A stretch of DNA of 64,000 nucleotides from Salinicoccus sp. Bachu38 (GCF_038561955.2 NZ_CP138333.2:558001-622000); one strand, 5' to 3'; shown: positions 35,161 to 45,054, counted from the first letter of the stretch. Notes: generated by a model from the letters alone, not told the origin. Translations and numbers: made by a program.

Positions 35161-36723
35161 TCAGCCGACATCCCTTCTTCTGAACAGCAGCACGCCCACA
35201 CCCATCAGCACGATGCCGATGGCGACGACGATGCTCCAGGCTGCCCAGTCGATCGATTCCTTCGGTACTTCGGCCAGGTAATGGAATGGCGTCGCCATCC
35301 GCCATGCGTCATCCAGCCCGATGATGATGCCGAGATAGTTGACGAAGAAGGCATACAGCAGATAGAACCAGACGACGAAATGGAGGCGGGCGGAGATGCC
35401 GGTCAGCAGCATCGACAGGCCGACGAACAGGACGATGGCCCCGCCGTAGTTGATGGCGACAATCATATAGTCGCCGAGCGTCATGTCGATGCCCTCGACG
35501 CCCATGCTGGCGCCAAACATGCCGAGCATGGCCACTACGACACCGGCAAACCCGACGACCACCGCATAGATGCCGTGGGAGAGCAGCATCGTCCGGCGTC
35601 TGATGCCGGTACTCTCCAGCCATTCGAGCCGGCCGTGCTTCTCCTCCCGCAGTATGCGTCCGGAGATCATCAGTGCCGGAATGATGCCGATGATGGAGGT
35701 GATGAGCACGAGCACGCTGATGAACTGTGTGACGGGATCTTCGCCGGCAGCGGCCATGCTCTCTGCGAGGAATGCATTTTCATTGATGAAGGCATCGAGG
35801 TCGCCGAATATCGATCCGTACGAGGCACCGATCAGCACCATGCCGATGAGCCAGCTTGCAACGAGTATCTTCATGCTGCCCATCATCAGTCGCGGATAGG
35901 AACCGATGGAGCGCGGCTTTTTATTCATGGCGATGTTCAGATAGGCATCGTCGAGGTCCCTTCTGGAAAATAAAACCCACGCCAGGCCGAAGAGGAGGAC
36001 GGTGATGAGGGATGGCAGCAGCCAGACCACTTCGTTGCCAGCAAACGGCTCGAGCCGTGTCAGCCAGTTGTATGGCGAGACGACGGAGAAATCCGGGCTT
36101 GCCACATCGGTGATGGCACGATAGAGGTACAGGAGAAGCAGGATGGAAAGCGACACCCCGAACGTCCACTCCGATGCCGGGAGCAGCTGTGCGAATACGA
36201 GCGCTAGTGCATAGAACATCATGCCGAAGAGGCTGGTGCTGATGGCGTACAGCGCACTGCCGATGAATGTGAACGAGTCGTCCGGCGTCAGGAACAATCC
36301 GGCGAATATCACAAGGCCGAGGACTGCATTCATGCCGACACCGACAAGGAGCTGGGTCATGAAGATGGACTGGCGCGTAATACCTGCGCTGTTGACGTAT
36401 TCGATCAGCCCCTGGTCCTCCATCTTGCGGCTGACCGAATTGGCGATCATGACACCGAACAGTCCATGGATGACGCCCATGAATACGAGCATCTCATGAC
36501 TGAACATGACGGCGATCGTATAGGCACCTTCCGGCACGGGGCCGATCATCGCAATCAGCGCCGGATTATCCAGCGTCTCGCGGAGCACCTCGCGTTCTGC
36601 GGAATCGTCATACAGGCCAAGGAATGCATAGGGGACGATGAGTGTAAGGACACTGATGCCGATGATCCACAGAAGTATGCGGAACCAGGTGTCATCGAGT
36701 GTCAGCTTCAGGAAGTGTCTCAT
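35161..36723 (-). CDS. ABC exporter permease, duplicated ABC-2 type
   Basis: A 520-residue membrane protein made of two halves of about six helices, like the polyketide-antibiotic exporter permeases (COG3559). It overlaps the ATPase gene by 4 nt. With the ATPase and TetR gene it forms a tetR-ATPase-permease operon, the layout of drug efflux systems. Substrate unknown. Confidence 0.85.
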   Translation of the reverse strand: MRHFLKLTLDDTWFRILLWIIGISVLTLIVPYAFLGLYDDSAEREVLRETLDNPALIAMIGPVPEGAYTIAVMFSHEMLVFMGVIHGLFGVMIANSVSRKMEDQGLIEYVNSAGITRQSIFMTQLLVGVGMNAVLGLVIFAGLFLTPDDSFTFIGSALYAISTSLFGMMFYALALVFAQLLPASEWTFGVSLSILLLLYLYRAITDVASPDFSVVSPYNWLTRLEPFAGNEVVWLLPSLITVLLFGLAWVLFSRRDLDDAYLNIAMNKKPRSIGSYPRLMMGSMKILVASWLIGMVLIGASYGSIFGDLDAFINENAFLAESMAAAGEDPVTQFISVLVLITSIIGIIPALMISGRILREEKHGRLEWLESTGIRRRTMLLSHGIYAVVVGFAGVVVAMLGMFGASMGVEGIDMTLGDYMIVAINYGGAIVLFVGLSMLLTGISARLHFVVWFYLLYAFFVNYLGIIIGLDDAWRMATPFHYLAEVPKESIDWAAWSIVVAIGIVLMGVGVLLFRRRDVG

Positions 36724-37610
36724 GACTGTTCACGCCGATCTTCGTAGTAGCGCATGAATATGTCCTCGAGCCTCGGCGGCAGCGACTCGAGATGGCTCGG
36801 CTGATGGGGGGCGAGGGCCTGCAGGAAATCGCCGACCGCATCGTTGTCGACGCGCATATGAATCCCCGTATCCGTCACCTCATAGTCATGGACATAGGGC
36901 AGCGACTTGAGTGCACCGAGGTCCCCTTCCGCCTGGACGACATATTCGGTCCGTGTAATATGGCGCAGTGTTTCAAGGCGCCCGGTTTCGATGATCCGCC
37001 CTTCGCGGATGATGGCGATGCGGTCCGCCAATTTTTCGACCTCGGACAGAATATGGCTTGAGAGGAGGATGGTCCTGCCTTCATGCTTCGCCGCCGTCAC
37101 TTCTTCATGGAAAGTGCGTTCCATCAGCGGATCGAGGCCCGAAGTCGGCTCATCGAAGATGAGCAGCCGGGCATCGGAGAGGAAGGCGCATATCAGTGCC
37201 ACCTTCTGGCGGTTCCCCTTGGAGTAGGCCTTGCATTTCTTCGCTGTGTCGAGGCGGAAGCGCTCGACCAGCCGGTCCTTCCGCTCCGTATCCCTATAGC
37301 CCCTCACCTTCATGAAGAAGCGGATGACCTCTTCTCCCGTGAGGTTCCCCCACAGGTTGATGTCCCCAGGGACATAGGCGATGTTCTGCTTGTAGTGCCG
37401 ATTTTTATTTATCGGCGTCCCATCCATCAGTATTTCCCCGGCATCCGGAGTAAGCGCGCCGATGATCATGCGCAGCGTCGTCGATTTCCCGGCGCCGTTC
37501 GGACCGATGAAGCCGAAGATTTCACCCTCCCTGAGCTCGAATGATACATCATCTGCGGCGACCGTCTTGCCAAACCGTTTCGTCAGACCTTTCAGTTCAA
37601 GTACTGTCAT
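36720..37610 (-). CDS. ABC exporter ATPase
   Basis: A 296-residue ATPase. Walker A GPNGAGKST, a modified signature YSKGNRQKV (LSGGQ position), Walker B LLIFDEPTSGLDP, and H-loop LLSSHILSEV. The C-terminal extension is of the drug-exporter type. Overlaps both neighbours by 4 nt. Confidence 0.92.
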   Translation of the reverse strand: MTVLELKGLTKRFGKTVAADDVSFELREGEIFGFIGPNGAGKSTTLRMIIGALTPDAGEILMDGTPINKNRHYKQNIAYVPGDINLWGNLTGEEVIRFFMKVRGYRDTERKDRLVERFRLDTAKKCKAYSKGNRQKVALICAFLSDARLLIFDEPTSGLDPLMERTFHEEVTAAKHEGRTILLSSHILSEVEKLADRIAIIREGRIIETGRLETLRHITRTEYVVQAEGDLGALKSLPYVHDYEVTDTGIHMRVDNDAVGDFLQALAPHQPSHLESLPPRLEDIFMRYYEDRREQS

Positions 37611-38236
37611 TGTACTGCCTCCTTATAGTAGAGCTTGCGCATTGTCCCGAGATAGCCTTCGAACCGGTCGAAGTAGGCATCGATCTGTTCGAAGTCGATG
37701 CCCTCCGCCTCGAAGTGCTGCTCCATCTCCCTGATATAGCCGTCGAAAGTCCAGCGGATCATCTTCATCATCGTCTCCCGGTCGATATCCGGCCGGAACA
37801 GCCCCATGTCGACCTTCTCATACATTGCATCGAGGTTCGATTCCCGGAGTGCCTGCAGCGCCTGCTGGTAGTCCTCAAGCATTTCAGTCGCGTAGAACAT
37901 GTGGGTCACGAACTGCGACACTTCCGGATGCTGCATGAAATATTTGTGCTTGACCCGCGACAGCCTGGCCAGCCTTTCGATGAAGCCCTCCTCCTGGAGC
38001 CGGACCTGGTCGAGGAGATGGACGGTGAAATGATCGTAGGCATATTGCGCGGCACTCAGGTAGAGGGAATGCTTGCTGTCGAAATAGTAGTAGAGCATCC
38101 CCTTGCTGATGCCTGCAGCCTTCACGATGCGATTGGTCGATGCCTGCTTGTAGCCATGCTTCGAAAACTCGGCCATGGCAGTGGTCAGAATGTGATACTG
38201 CTGGGCGTCATCCAGCCTTTTGAATGGCTCTTTCAT
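37607..38236 (-). CDS. TetR-family repressor of the ABC exporter
   Basis: A 209-residue regulator with N-terminal helix-turn-helix (QASTNRIVKAAGISKGMLYYYF, about residues 33-54 with KG-LYYYF signature) and a C-terminal ligand domain. ATG 38236 is 6 nt after AAAGGAGGTG; further upstream in-frame codons lie inside the operators. First gene of the exporter operon and almost certainly autoregulated through two palindromes in its promoter. Confidence 0.9.
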   Translation of the reverse strand: MKEPFKRLDDAQQYHILTTAMAEFSKHGYKQASTNRIVKAAGISKGMLYYYFDSKHSLYLSAAQYAYDHFTVHLLDQVRLQEEGFIERLARLSRVKHKYFMQHPEVSQFVTHMFYATEMLEDYQQALQALRESNLDAMYEKVDMGLFRPDIDRETMMKMIRWTFDGYIREMEQHFEAEGIDFEQIDAYFDRFEGYLGTMRKLYYKEAVQ

Positions 38237-38252
38237 GGGCACCTCCTTTATA

Positions 38253-38302
38253 TTGACCAATCTGGTCAACTCCATTGTATTCCCATTGACCGGAGTGGTC
38301 AA
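38253..38302 (-). promoter_or_regulatory. Two TetR operators over the tetR promoter
   Basis: TTGACCAATCTGGTCAA (38253-38269) and TTGACCGGAGTGGTCAA (38286-38302) are 17-bp palindromes sharing TTGACC/GGTCAA arms, with centres 33 bp (three helix turns) apart. The minus-strand promoter TTGACC, 17 bp, TACAAT starts in the distal operator and the proximal one covers the transcription start. Confidence 0.85.
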
Positions 38303-38360
38303 TAACTTTTTACACATATGTTTTCGATATATGGATCAGCATAGAAAAAGGAGGACATTC

Positions 38361-39158
38361 ATGAATCCAATCGATTATCTTGTGGGGCAGGGGTTCAGGA
38401 TCACATCGGATCCGACCCGGTACAGAAGCGGCATATGGGGGAAGCGGGACTACACGTTGGACGGCTACAACTATGACACGTACTGCGGAGGCTATCACCG
38501 GGCATACGACCTCGCCAAGGCCCATCTGGCACCGGTGCCGGCGGTATGCGGCGGGGAGGTGGTCCAGGGCACGAACCGCCATGGCAACTTCGGGGGCACG
38601 GTGGTCGTTGCGAATAAAGCGCTCGGCATCCAGGTGATCTACGGACATCTCGCCCGGAACCTCAAAGTCAAAATCGGCCAGACCATCCGGCAGGGCGACA
38701 CTGTGGGGCTCCAGTCCAACACGAACTATGACAACGTCCCGATGGCGAGCCATCTGCACATCCAGTTCCAGAACTACGGCTACATTGCAGGGGAGCGCGC
38801 CTTTGTGTGCACCGGCATCAATCCGCTGAAAATAAACGTCTCGGAAGAAGGTGGTCCGGATACCTGGCTGTGGCAGGGGCACTTCACTGCAGACAGCCGC
38901 ATACGGATCCGTGACCATCCGTCGAAGCAGGCACCGTCCAGGGGCATCATCATCCCCGGGACGAAGGTCCGCTTCGACAGGCTCTATGTCAATGAAGGAC
39001 TGTGGTGGATTCGCATCACCGTAGGCGGGAAACAAAAATGCATCGCAGTCGGGGAAAAGCAGACGGGGGTCACTTTCCGCCGGGCGAACGCCCTGGGCCG
39101 GCTGTGGGGGAAGGCAGGTGGACTCGATACATCACGGGGCAAGAAAAAGAAGGGCTGA
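38361..39158 (+). CDS. M23 peptidase with SH3 cell-wall-binding domain, no signal peptide
   Basis: A 265-residue lysostaphin-like enzyme. The M23 domain holds HxxxD (HRAYD, residues about 48-52) and HLH (in ASHLHIQF), the zinc ligands of glycyl-glycine or DD-endopeptidases. From about residue 175 a bacterial SH3 domain follows (DSRIRIRDHPSKQ ... WWIRITVGG), as in staphylolytic enzymes. No signal peptide or membrane helix is seen, as for phage endolysins, yet no phage genes surround it. GGAGG is 6 nt before ATG 38361. Confidence 0.85.
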   Translation: MNPIDYLVGQGFRITSDPTRYRSGIWGKRDYTLDGYNYDTYCGGYHRAYDLAKAHLAPVPAVCGGEVVQGTNRHGNFGGTVVVANKALGIQVIYGHLARNLKVKIGQTIRQGDTVGLQSNTNYDNVPMASHLHIQFQNYGYIAGERAFVCTGINPLKINVSEEGGPDTWLWQGHFTADSRIRIRDHPSKQAPSRGIIIPGTKVRFDRLYVNEGLWWIRITVGGKQKCIAVGEKQTGVTFRRANALGRLWGKAGGLDTSRGKKKKG

Positions 39159-39183
39159 AGTCATTGACTTCAGCCCTTCTTTT
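39147..39183. terminator. Terminator after the M23 gene
   Basis: AGAAGGGCTGAAGTCA pairs with TGACTTCAGCCCTTCT, followed by TTT. The upstream A-rich stretch lets it work for the opposing gene too. Confidence 0.9.
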
Positions 39184-39187
39184 CATG

Positions 39188-39592
39188 TCATGTCCGCCGC
39201 TCTATGCGGGGCGAGGATTTTATTTCCCGGTCGAGCCTGTAGAGCAGGCGGTTGATTTCCACCTGGTTGATCGCTTCGACGATGAAATAGGCGATGATCG
39301 TGTAGACGGTGATGGCAGCGATAAGCAGGATGTTGTTCTGGATGACGCTGATGACGAGGGCCGGCATGATGACGAGTGCAATGAACGCAAGCAGCATGCC
39401 GAGGCGGTTTCCGTATATGGCACGCTGGGTGTCCCGAAGCTGCTCCGAATACTTCTGGTTGACACGTTCGAGGTCCACATTCCGGGCGTCCCGGTACACT
39501 TTGGTGATGTGGACATCGCCGCCGTACTCATCTTTTGTATAGCGCAGATCCATATGCGAGTTGTCCCATGTAAGATATTTGAAAAAAGCCAT
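39188..39592 (-). CDS. Two-helix membrane protein beside Tat/GMC module 1
   Basis: A 134-residue protein: charged N-terminal half (about 1-60), two adjacent membrane helices (about 65-105), short charged tail. ATG 39592 is 8 nt after GGGAG. No family recognised. It is divergent from the Tat-signal subunit gene; a protein of the same layout stands at the mirror position (47752-48186), so both may serve the modules. Confidence 0.65.
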   Translation of the reverse strand: MAFFKYLTWDNSHMDLRYTKDEYGGDVHITKVYRDARNVDLERVNQKYSEQLRDTQRAIYGNRLGMLLAFIALVIMPALVISVIQNNILLIAAITVYTIIAYFIVEAINQVEINRLLYRLDREIKSSPRIERRT

Positions 39593-39673
39593 TACTTTCA
39601 CTCCCATCAGTGTTTGCAATATTCTAATAATATTATATAATGAAATCATCTATTTATCAAAGGGGTGTTGATT

Positions 39674-40474
39674 ATGGCGGAAAAAGGACCAGATGAAAAG
39701 CAGTTTTCGAGACGTGATTTCCTCAAGACCACGGGGGTCGCGACAGGCGGCATCATAGGCGGCTCGCTGCTTGGTGGTTTCGTAGGATTCAACATGAACG
39801 GGGACTCTGGTGGAGACACGGCGCAGAATGACCAGGAGAGCGGTGGAGATATTGCGCAGGGACAGCAGGACCCGGGCAGAGTCTTCTTTCATAACGACGC
39901 AGAATTCGAAACGATTTCCCAGGCCATGGAGCGTATTTTTCCGGAAGATGACATGGGACCCGGGGCCATCACACTCGGCGCACCCTATTTCCTGGATATG
40001 CAGCTGGCAGGACAATACGGCAATAACACGAGGGAGTATATGCAGGGACCCTTCTATGCAGGGGAAACGACGCAGGGGTACCAGGCCCGCCTGAGACGGG
40101 CAGAACTGTTCAGGTTGGGCATCGAGCGTCTGAACGCCGAGGCCAACGAGCAGTTCGATGATGACTTCAGCAACCTCGACGGGGAGGATCAGGATGAGAT
40201 ACTGACAAGGTTCCAGGAGGGGGAAGCCGATCTCGGTGTACCCGAGGACACGGCGAAGCCGGAAGACTTCTTCGGGCTCCTGCGTTCGGCAACGATCGAA
40301 GGGGTCTATGCCGATCCGCTCTATCGGGGCAACCGGGGCATGGAAGGCTGGAAGATGAAGAACTTCCCGGGCCACCAGTACCAGTATATCGACAGGATAC
40401 AGAGTGACAGCATGGTCGAGATCGACCCACAACCACTATTTGGAGGGGATCATAATGGCAACGGAAATGGATAG
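39674..40474 (+). CDS. Gluconate 2-dehydrogenase subunit 3-like protein with Tat signal (module 1)
   Basis: A 266-residue small subunit. FSRRDFLKTTG near residue 11 is a clean twin-arginine motif followed by a hydrophobic stretch with many Gly. The mature part shows the GDH subunit 3 segment (ERIFPEDDMGPGAITLG ... YFLDMQLAG). In this family the small subunit carries the folded flavoprotein partner across the membrane. It overlaps the GMC gene by 20 nt. Confidence 0.88.
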   Translation: MAEKGPDEKQFSRRDFLKTTGVATGGIIGGSLLGGFVGFNMNGDSGGDTAQNDQESGGDIAQGQQDPGRVFFHNDAEFETISQAMERIFPEDDMGPGAITLGAPYFLDMQLAGQYGNNTREYMQGPFYAGETTQGYQARLRRAELFRLGIERLNAEANEQFDDDFSNLDGEDQDEILTRFQEGEADLGVPEDTAKPEDFFGLLRSATIEGVYADPLYRGNRGMEGWKMKNFPGHQYQYIDRIQSDSMVEIDPQPLFGGDHNGNGNG

Positions 40475-42185
40475 GGTGGATGTAGTTACCGTCGGTGTCG
40501 GCTGGACAGGCGGCATCGTGGCAGCAGAAGCGGCGAAGGCGGGTCTTCAGGTAGTCGGCCTCGAAAGAGGAAGGGAACGCGGCACCGAGGACTATCAGCA
40601 TATTCATGATGAGTACAAGTATGCAATAAGATATGAACTGATGCAGGATGTATCGAAGGAGACACTGACATTCAGAAACAGCCGTGACCAGCGTGCATTG
40701 CCGATGCGGCAGCTCGGATCCTTCCTCCTCGGGGAAAACCTGGGCGGCGCCGGGACACACTGGAACGGCCAGACATGGCGCTTCCTGCCATATGACTTCG
40801 AAATCCGTTCAATGACGGAGGAGCGGTATGGCAGTGAAAAGTTGCGCGACGACGACGGATACAGGGTTCAAGACTGGGGTATTACATACGACGAGCTTGA
40901 GCCTTATTTCGACCAGTTTGAAAAGACAGCCGGCATTTCCGGCGAAGAAAACCCTCTGAGTGGCCCACGCTCCAATCCATACCCGACGCCACCAATGATG
41001 AAGACACGCATTCTGGAAATGTTTGAGGAGGCATCCTCCAACCTGGGCTATGACCCGATCATGATGCCTTCGGCGAACTTGAGTGAACAGTTCGAGAACC
41101 CGGATGGACAGACCATCGCTGCATGCCAGTACTGCGGATTCTGTGAACGTTTCGGCTGTGAGTATGGGGCAAAATCCTCTCCGGAAGTCACAGTCATCCC
41201 GGCTGCAAGGGAGACCGGCAACTTTGAAGTGCGCACACACTCCAACGTCGTTGAAATACTGACGGATGAAGATGATGACAGCCAGGTCACCGGCGTAAGG
41301 TATGTCGACACGCGTACCGGGGAGGAATTCATCCAGCCGGCGGATGTCGTAGTGCTGAACAGCTATGTATTCAACAACTACAAACTGCTCAGGGTTTCAG
41401 ACATCGGCCAGCAGTATGATCCTGAAACCGAAGAGGGTACGCTCGGCCGCAACTACTGCTACCAGATCTTCGGGGGCGCGACAGGCTACTTCGACGAACA
41501 GTTCAATACGTTCATGGGGGCAGGTGCCCTTGGCATGGCATTCGACAACTATAATGGAGACAACTTCGACCACTCCGATCTCGATTTTCTCCATGGCGGC
41601 AACATGGCGATCACCCAGACCGGCAACCGTCCGATTGCGACGAATACGATCAGACCGGATACGCCATCATGGGGCAGCGAATTCAAGAAGGAATCCATCG
41701 AAAACTATACGCGTACACTGCGTGTCCAGGGACAGGGGGCATCCCTTCCGCATAAGGACAACTACATCGACCTTGATGATGAATATACTGATGCGTATGG
41801 TATACCGCTCGTCCAGCTGACGTACAACTTCACCGACCAGGACGTGTCCGCCCAGAAGTACCTTGCAGAAAAAGCGGCCGAAGTGGTCGAGGAGATGGGT
41901 GCTAATGAAGTCGTCGTCGATGCGGAGATCTCCGATTACAGCATCGTGCCATACCAGTCCACACACAACACCGGTGGCACGGTGATGGGGGACGATCCGG
42001 AAACGAGCGTGACCAACAATTGGCTGCAGCACTGGGACCGTGACAATCTATTTGTTGTCGGCGCCGGCAGTTTCGTCCATAATAGTGGGTACAACCCAAC
42101 TGCAACAGTCGGTGCGCTCGCCTACCGCTGTGCAGAAGGCGTAATCAGATTCGCTGAGGAAGGCGGACGTCTCGAAGAAGAATAG
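40455..42185 (+). CDS. GMC oxidoreductase with cysteine cluster (module 1)
   Basis: A 576-residue FAD enzyme. The FAD-binding loop is GVGWTGG near residue 13. ACQYCGFCERFGC is a Cys cluster like the Fe-S site of FAD glucose/gluconate dehydrogenase large subunits. The C-terminal His/Asn active-site region is HNTGGTVMG ... NSGYNPTATVGALAYR. No own signal: probably exported with the Tat subunit. The usual cytochrome c subunit is not encoded here, so the electron acceptor is unknown. GGAGGGG precedes ATG 40455. Confidence 0.88.
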   Translation: MATEMDRVDVVTVGVGWTGGIVAAEAAKAGLQVVGLERGRERGTEDYQHIHDEYKYAIRYELMQDVSKETLTFRNSRDQRALPMRQLGSFLLGENLGGAGTHWNGQTWRFLPYDFEIRSMTEERYGSEKLRDDDGYRVQDWGITYDELEPYFDQFEKTAGISGEENPLSGPRSNPYPTPPMMKTRILEMFEEASSNLGYDPIMMPSANLSEQFENPDGQTIAACQYCGFCERFGCEYGAKSSPEVTVIPAARETGNFEVRTHSNVVEILTDEDDDSQVTGVRYVDTRTGEEFIQPADVVVLNSYVFNNYKLLRVSDIGQQYDPETEEGTLGRNYCYQIFGGATGYFDEQFNTFMGAGALGMAFDNYNGDNFDHSDLDFLHGGNMAITQTGNRPIATNTIRPDTPSWGSEFKKESIENYTRTLRVQGQGASLPHKDNYIDLDDEYTDAYGIPLVQLTYNFTDQDVSAQKYLAEKAAEVVEEMGANEVVVDAEISDYSIVPYQSTHNTGGTVMGDDPETSVTNNWLQHWDRDNLFVVGAGSFVHNSGYNPTATVGALAYRCAEGVIRFAEEGGRLEEE

Positions 42186-42194
42186 GTGATATAA

Positions 42195-43103
42195 ATGGAT
42201 CCATACCAAAACCTGAGCGTCAGTCCGGTACACAAGAGGAAAGCCGATAAGAATAAAAAAGATGAAGAGAAGAAAGTCTCAGGTGGCTCCGGCGGTTCCG
42301 GCGGAGGAGATGGTGGCAACGGCCCCCGCAACCCGCAGGAGCCGGAAGAACCGAAGAAAAGGAAAAAAGTGAGTACCGAAGACCCATATGCACCACTTAT
42401 GGATCATATCGAGGATCTGCGGAGCCTGCTGATCAAGTCGGCAGTCGTCTTCGTCCTGTGGTTCTTCATCATATTCATGACTGTCAGCTGGTGGTTCCCG
42501 GTCGTCTCCAAGGGTGCAGACATCATCGTCCTCGGACCCTTCGAAGTCATCCGGTTCTACATCCGGACGTCGGCAGCCATGAGTCTCGGACTCAGCCTGC
42601 CGTTCATCTGCTGGTTCCTCTGGCAGTTCGTCCGGCCCGGGCTGGTCGACAAGGAGACCCAGTTCCTGAAAGGGTCGCTGCCTGTAATGCTCGGGCTGTT
42701 CCTGGTCGGCCTCTCATTCGGCTATTTCGTCGTCCATCCGATCAGCTACTTCTTTCTGATCCAGATGGGGCAGGTCAACTTCGACGTGCTCGTCACAGCC
42801 GATGAGTACATGTCATTCCTGCTGATCACAACGATTCCGTTCGGGCTGATCTTCCAGCTGCCGATTGTCGTTTTATTCCTTAATCATATAGAATTGCTCG
42901 ATTCCGATCTCATGAAGAAATCCAGAAAGTTCGCCTACTTCGGGCTGCTTGTCATCACCGCAATCATTGCACCACCCGATTTCTTCACGCATCTCATTAC
43001 ACTCCTGCCGATGATCGGATTGTATGAAATCAGCATCATCCTCGTCAGACGAAAAGAGAGGCGCACCGCACAGAAAGAGAAAGCCGAAGCGGAGGCAGCT
43101 TAA
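42195..43103 (+). CDS. tatC: Tat translocase TatC (module 1) with basic N-terminal extension
   Basis: A 302-residue six-helix TatC, the twin-arginine signal receptor. The core begins at about residue 65 (MDHIEDLRSLLIKS) and contains IRFYIRTSAAMSLGLSLPF and the FxxxE-type loop. The first 60 residues are a Lys/Gly/Ser-rich tail absent from common TatC proteins. Nine nt after the GMC gene, so dedicated to this substrate. No tatA is visible in the window. Confidence 0.9.
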   Translation: MDPYQNLSVSPVHKRKADKNKKDEEKKVSGGSGGSGGGDGGNGPRNPQEPEEPKKRKKVSTEDPYAPLMDHIEDLRSLLIKSAVVFVLWFFIIFMTVSWWFPVVSKGADIIVLGPFEVIRFYIRTSAAMSLGLSLPFICWFLWQFVRPGLVDKETQFLKGSLPVMLGLFLVGLSFGYFVVHPISYFFLIQMGQVNFDVLVTADEYMSFLLITTIPFGLIFQLPIVVLFLNHIELLDSDLMKKSRKFAYFGLLVITAIIAPPDFFTHLITLLPMIGLYEISIILVRRKERRTAQKEKAEAEAA

Positions 43104-43114
43104 TCTGACTCGGA

Positions 43115-43143
43115 CCAGGGGGGCCATGGGCCCTCCTTTTTTT
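43115..43143 (+). terminator. Terminator of module 1
   Basis: AGGGGGGCC-ATG-GGCCCTCCT followed by seven T. Confidence 0.88.
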
Positions 43144-43280
43144 GTTTGGGGGCCTTTGTTTTGGGAGTGGGGCAGTCCGGCTCCCCTCTCTCAAAAACAA
43201 ATCACACGCAAATCCCATATAATCAGTCAGTATTTGTTATAGTATAGGAAACGAGAAGGAATGGAAAAGGAGATGGAGAG

Positions 43281-44180
43281 ATGCAGAAAGTAAGAAAAGC
43301 GGTCATTCCGGCTGCGGGGCTCGGAACGCGGTTCCTGCCGGCAACGAAAGCGATGCCGAAGGAGATGCTGCCGATTCTGGACAAGCCGACGATCCAGTAT
43401 ATCGTCGAAGAGGCGGTGGAAGCGGGCATCGAGGATATCATCATCGTCACCGGCAAGCATAAGCGGGCGATCGAGGATCACTTCGACCATCAGATCGAGC
43501 TTGAGATGAATCTGAAAAATAAGGAGAAGTTCGAACTGCTGGAAAAAGTCGAGCATGCGACTGGACTGGCGAACATCTTCTATGTCAGGCAGAAATCCCC
43601 CAAAGGGCTCGGCCATGCCATACATACAGCCAGGCAGTTCATCGGCGACGAACCCTTCGCAGTCCTGCTCGGGGATGACATTGTAGACAATGAAGGCGGC
43701 ACACCTGCAATCGGCCAGCTGATCGAGCAGTATAACGCGTGCCAAAGTCCGATCATCGGGGTGAAGCAGGTGCCGAAATCCGAGACTTCCCGTTATGGGA
43801 TCGTGGAATTCGACCGGCAGAAGGGCAACCTGTACCATCTGTCCGACATGTTCGAGAAGCCGGCACCGGGTGTGACGGACTCCACACTGGCCATCATGGG
43901 CCGCTATGTCCTGACACCTGAAATATTCGACCACCTGGAAAAAGGGGAGGTCGGCGCCGGCGGAGAGATCCAGCTGACGGATGCGATCCGGGCAGTCGGC
44001 GAAGCGGGCGGCGATGTGCATGCCGTCGATTTCGAAGGACGCCGTTATGACGTAGGGGACAAGACCGGCTTCGTCAAGACGACGATTGAATACGCGTTGA
44101 AATCCGACATGAGGGATGAACTTTTGGAGTTCATGGCGGAAACATTGAAGAAGAACGAAAGCGCAAGCAGACAACAGTAA
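43281..44180 (+). CDS. galU: UTP-glucose-1-phosphate uridylyltransferase
   Basis: Makes UDP-glucose for glycolipid anchors and wall polymers. 299 residues, nucleotidyltransferase fold with [21 protein letters not shown] (split: [11 protein letters not shown] then ATKAMPKEM) and EKPAPG. In this genome it stands between the two mirror-image Tat/GMC modules; a functional tie to LtaA-linked glycolipid synthesis is through UDP-glucose. Confidence 0.95.
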   Translation: MQKVRKAVIPAAGLGTRFLPATKAMPKEMLPILDKPTIQYIVEEAVEAGIEDIIIVTGKHKRAIEDHFDHQIELEMNLKNKEKFELLEKVEHATGLANIFYVRQKSPKGLGHAIHTARQFIGDEPFAVLLGDDIVDNEGGTPAIGQLIEQYNACQSPIIGVKQVPKSETSRYGIVEFDRQKGNLYHLSDMFEKPAPGVTDSTLAIMGRYVLTPEIFDHLEKGEVGAGGEIQLTDAIRAVGEAGGDVHAVDFEGRRYDVGDKTGFVKTTIEYALKSDMRDELLEFMAETLKKNESASRQQ

Positions 44181-44185
44181 AAATA

Positions 44186-44236
44186 AAAAGCGGCATGGCC
44201 TTGATCCATACAGGATGCAAAGTCATGCCGCTTCTT
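44186..44236. terminator. Bidirectional terminator between galU and tatC-2
   Basis: AAAGCGGCATG pairs with CATGCCGCTT; an inner TGATCC-type stem adds to it. A-run and T-run are on both sides. Confidence 0.85.
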
Positions 44237-45054
44237 TATTTTGCCGCTTCCATTTTCCGTGCTTTTTTCAACGCGCGCCTCTCCCTCAGCTTGACGAGGT
44301 AGATGCTGATTTCATATAGGACAATCATCGGCGCGACTGTAATAAGATGGGTGAAGAAGTCCGGTGGAACAATCAGTGCAGTAATGACGAGCAGGCCGAA
44401 ATACACATATTTGCGGACCTGCTTCATCAGTACCGAGTCGAGCAGCTCAATGTGGTGCAGGAAAAGGACGACGATCGGCAGCTGGAAGATCAGGCCGAAC
44501 GGCATCGTCGTCATCAGCAGGAATGACATGTACTCATCCGCCGTGACGAGGACATCGAAATTTTCCTCGCCCATCTGGATCAGGAAGAAGTAGCTGATCG
44601 GATGGACCACAAAGTATCCGAAGGAAAGTCCCGCGAGGAAAAGCAGGAACATGATCGGAAAATAGGACTTCAGAAACTGGGTCTCCTTTTCCACAAGACC
44701 GGGCCGCATGAACTGCCAGACGAAGTAGCAGATGAAGGGCAGGCTGAGCCCGATGCCGAGGGCTCCCGACGTCCGGATGTAGAACCGGATGACTTCGAAC
44801 GGGCCCCTGACGATCAAGTCGTGCCCCTTCGTCAGATAGGGGAACCAGTACTGGATCGTCAGGAAGATCAGCATGAAGAAGAAGACGAACACCACAGCCG
44901 ACTTGATCAGCATGCTTCTCAGATCACTGATGTGCTCGATCAGTGTCGCATCGGGCGTTTCGACGGTCACCTTCCGGCGCTTTTCCGCTTTTGTCATGCC
45001 ACCCTGTGCCGCTTCCTTGAGTGCCTCTTTCCTTGTGTTTTCATTATTGCTCAT
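44236..45054 (-). CDS. tatC: Tat translocase TatC (module 2)
   Basis: A 272-residue six-helix TatC closely related to the module 1 protein (shared IRFYIRTSGALGIGLSLPF, VHPISYFFLIQMG). The N-terminal extension is about 40 residues and basic. ATG 45054 follows AGGTGAG. It is the last gene of the mirrored module, 92 nt after the GMC gene. Confidence 0.9.
   Translation of the reverse strand: MSNNENTRKEALKEAAQGGMTKAEKRRKVTVETPDATLIEHISDLRSMLIKSAVVFVFFFMLIFLTIQYWFPYLTKGHDLIVRGPFEVIRFYIRTSGALGIGLSLPFICYFVWQFMRPGLVEKETQFLKSYFPIMFLLFLAGLSFGYFVVHPISYFFLIQMGEENFDVLVTADEYMSFLLMTTMPFGLIFQLPIVVLFLHHIELLDSVLMKQVRKYVYFGLLVITALIVPPDFFTHLITVAPMIVLYEISIYLVKLRERRALKKARKMEAAK

Noticed and set aside
43104-43280. 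tatA gene next to the tatC genes
   Set aside because: No short frame with a helix plus amphipathic segment and ribosome site is found in the gaps of either module.
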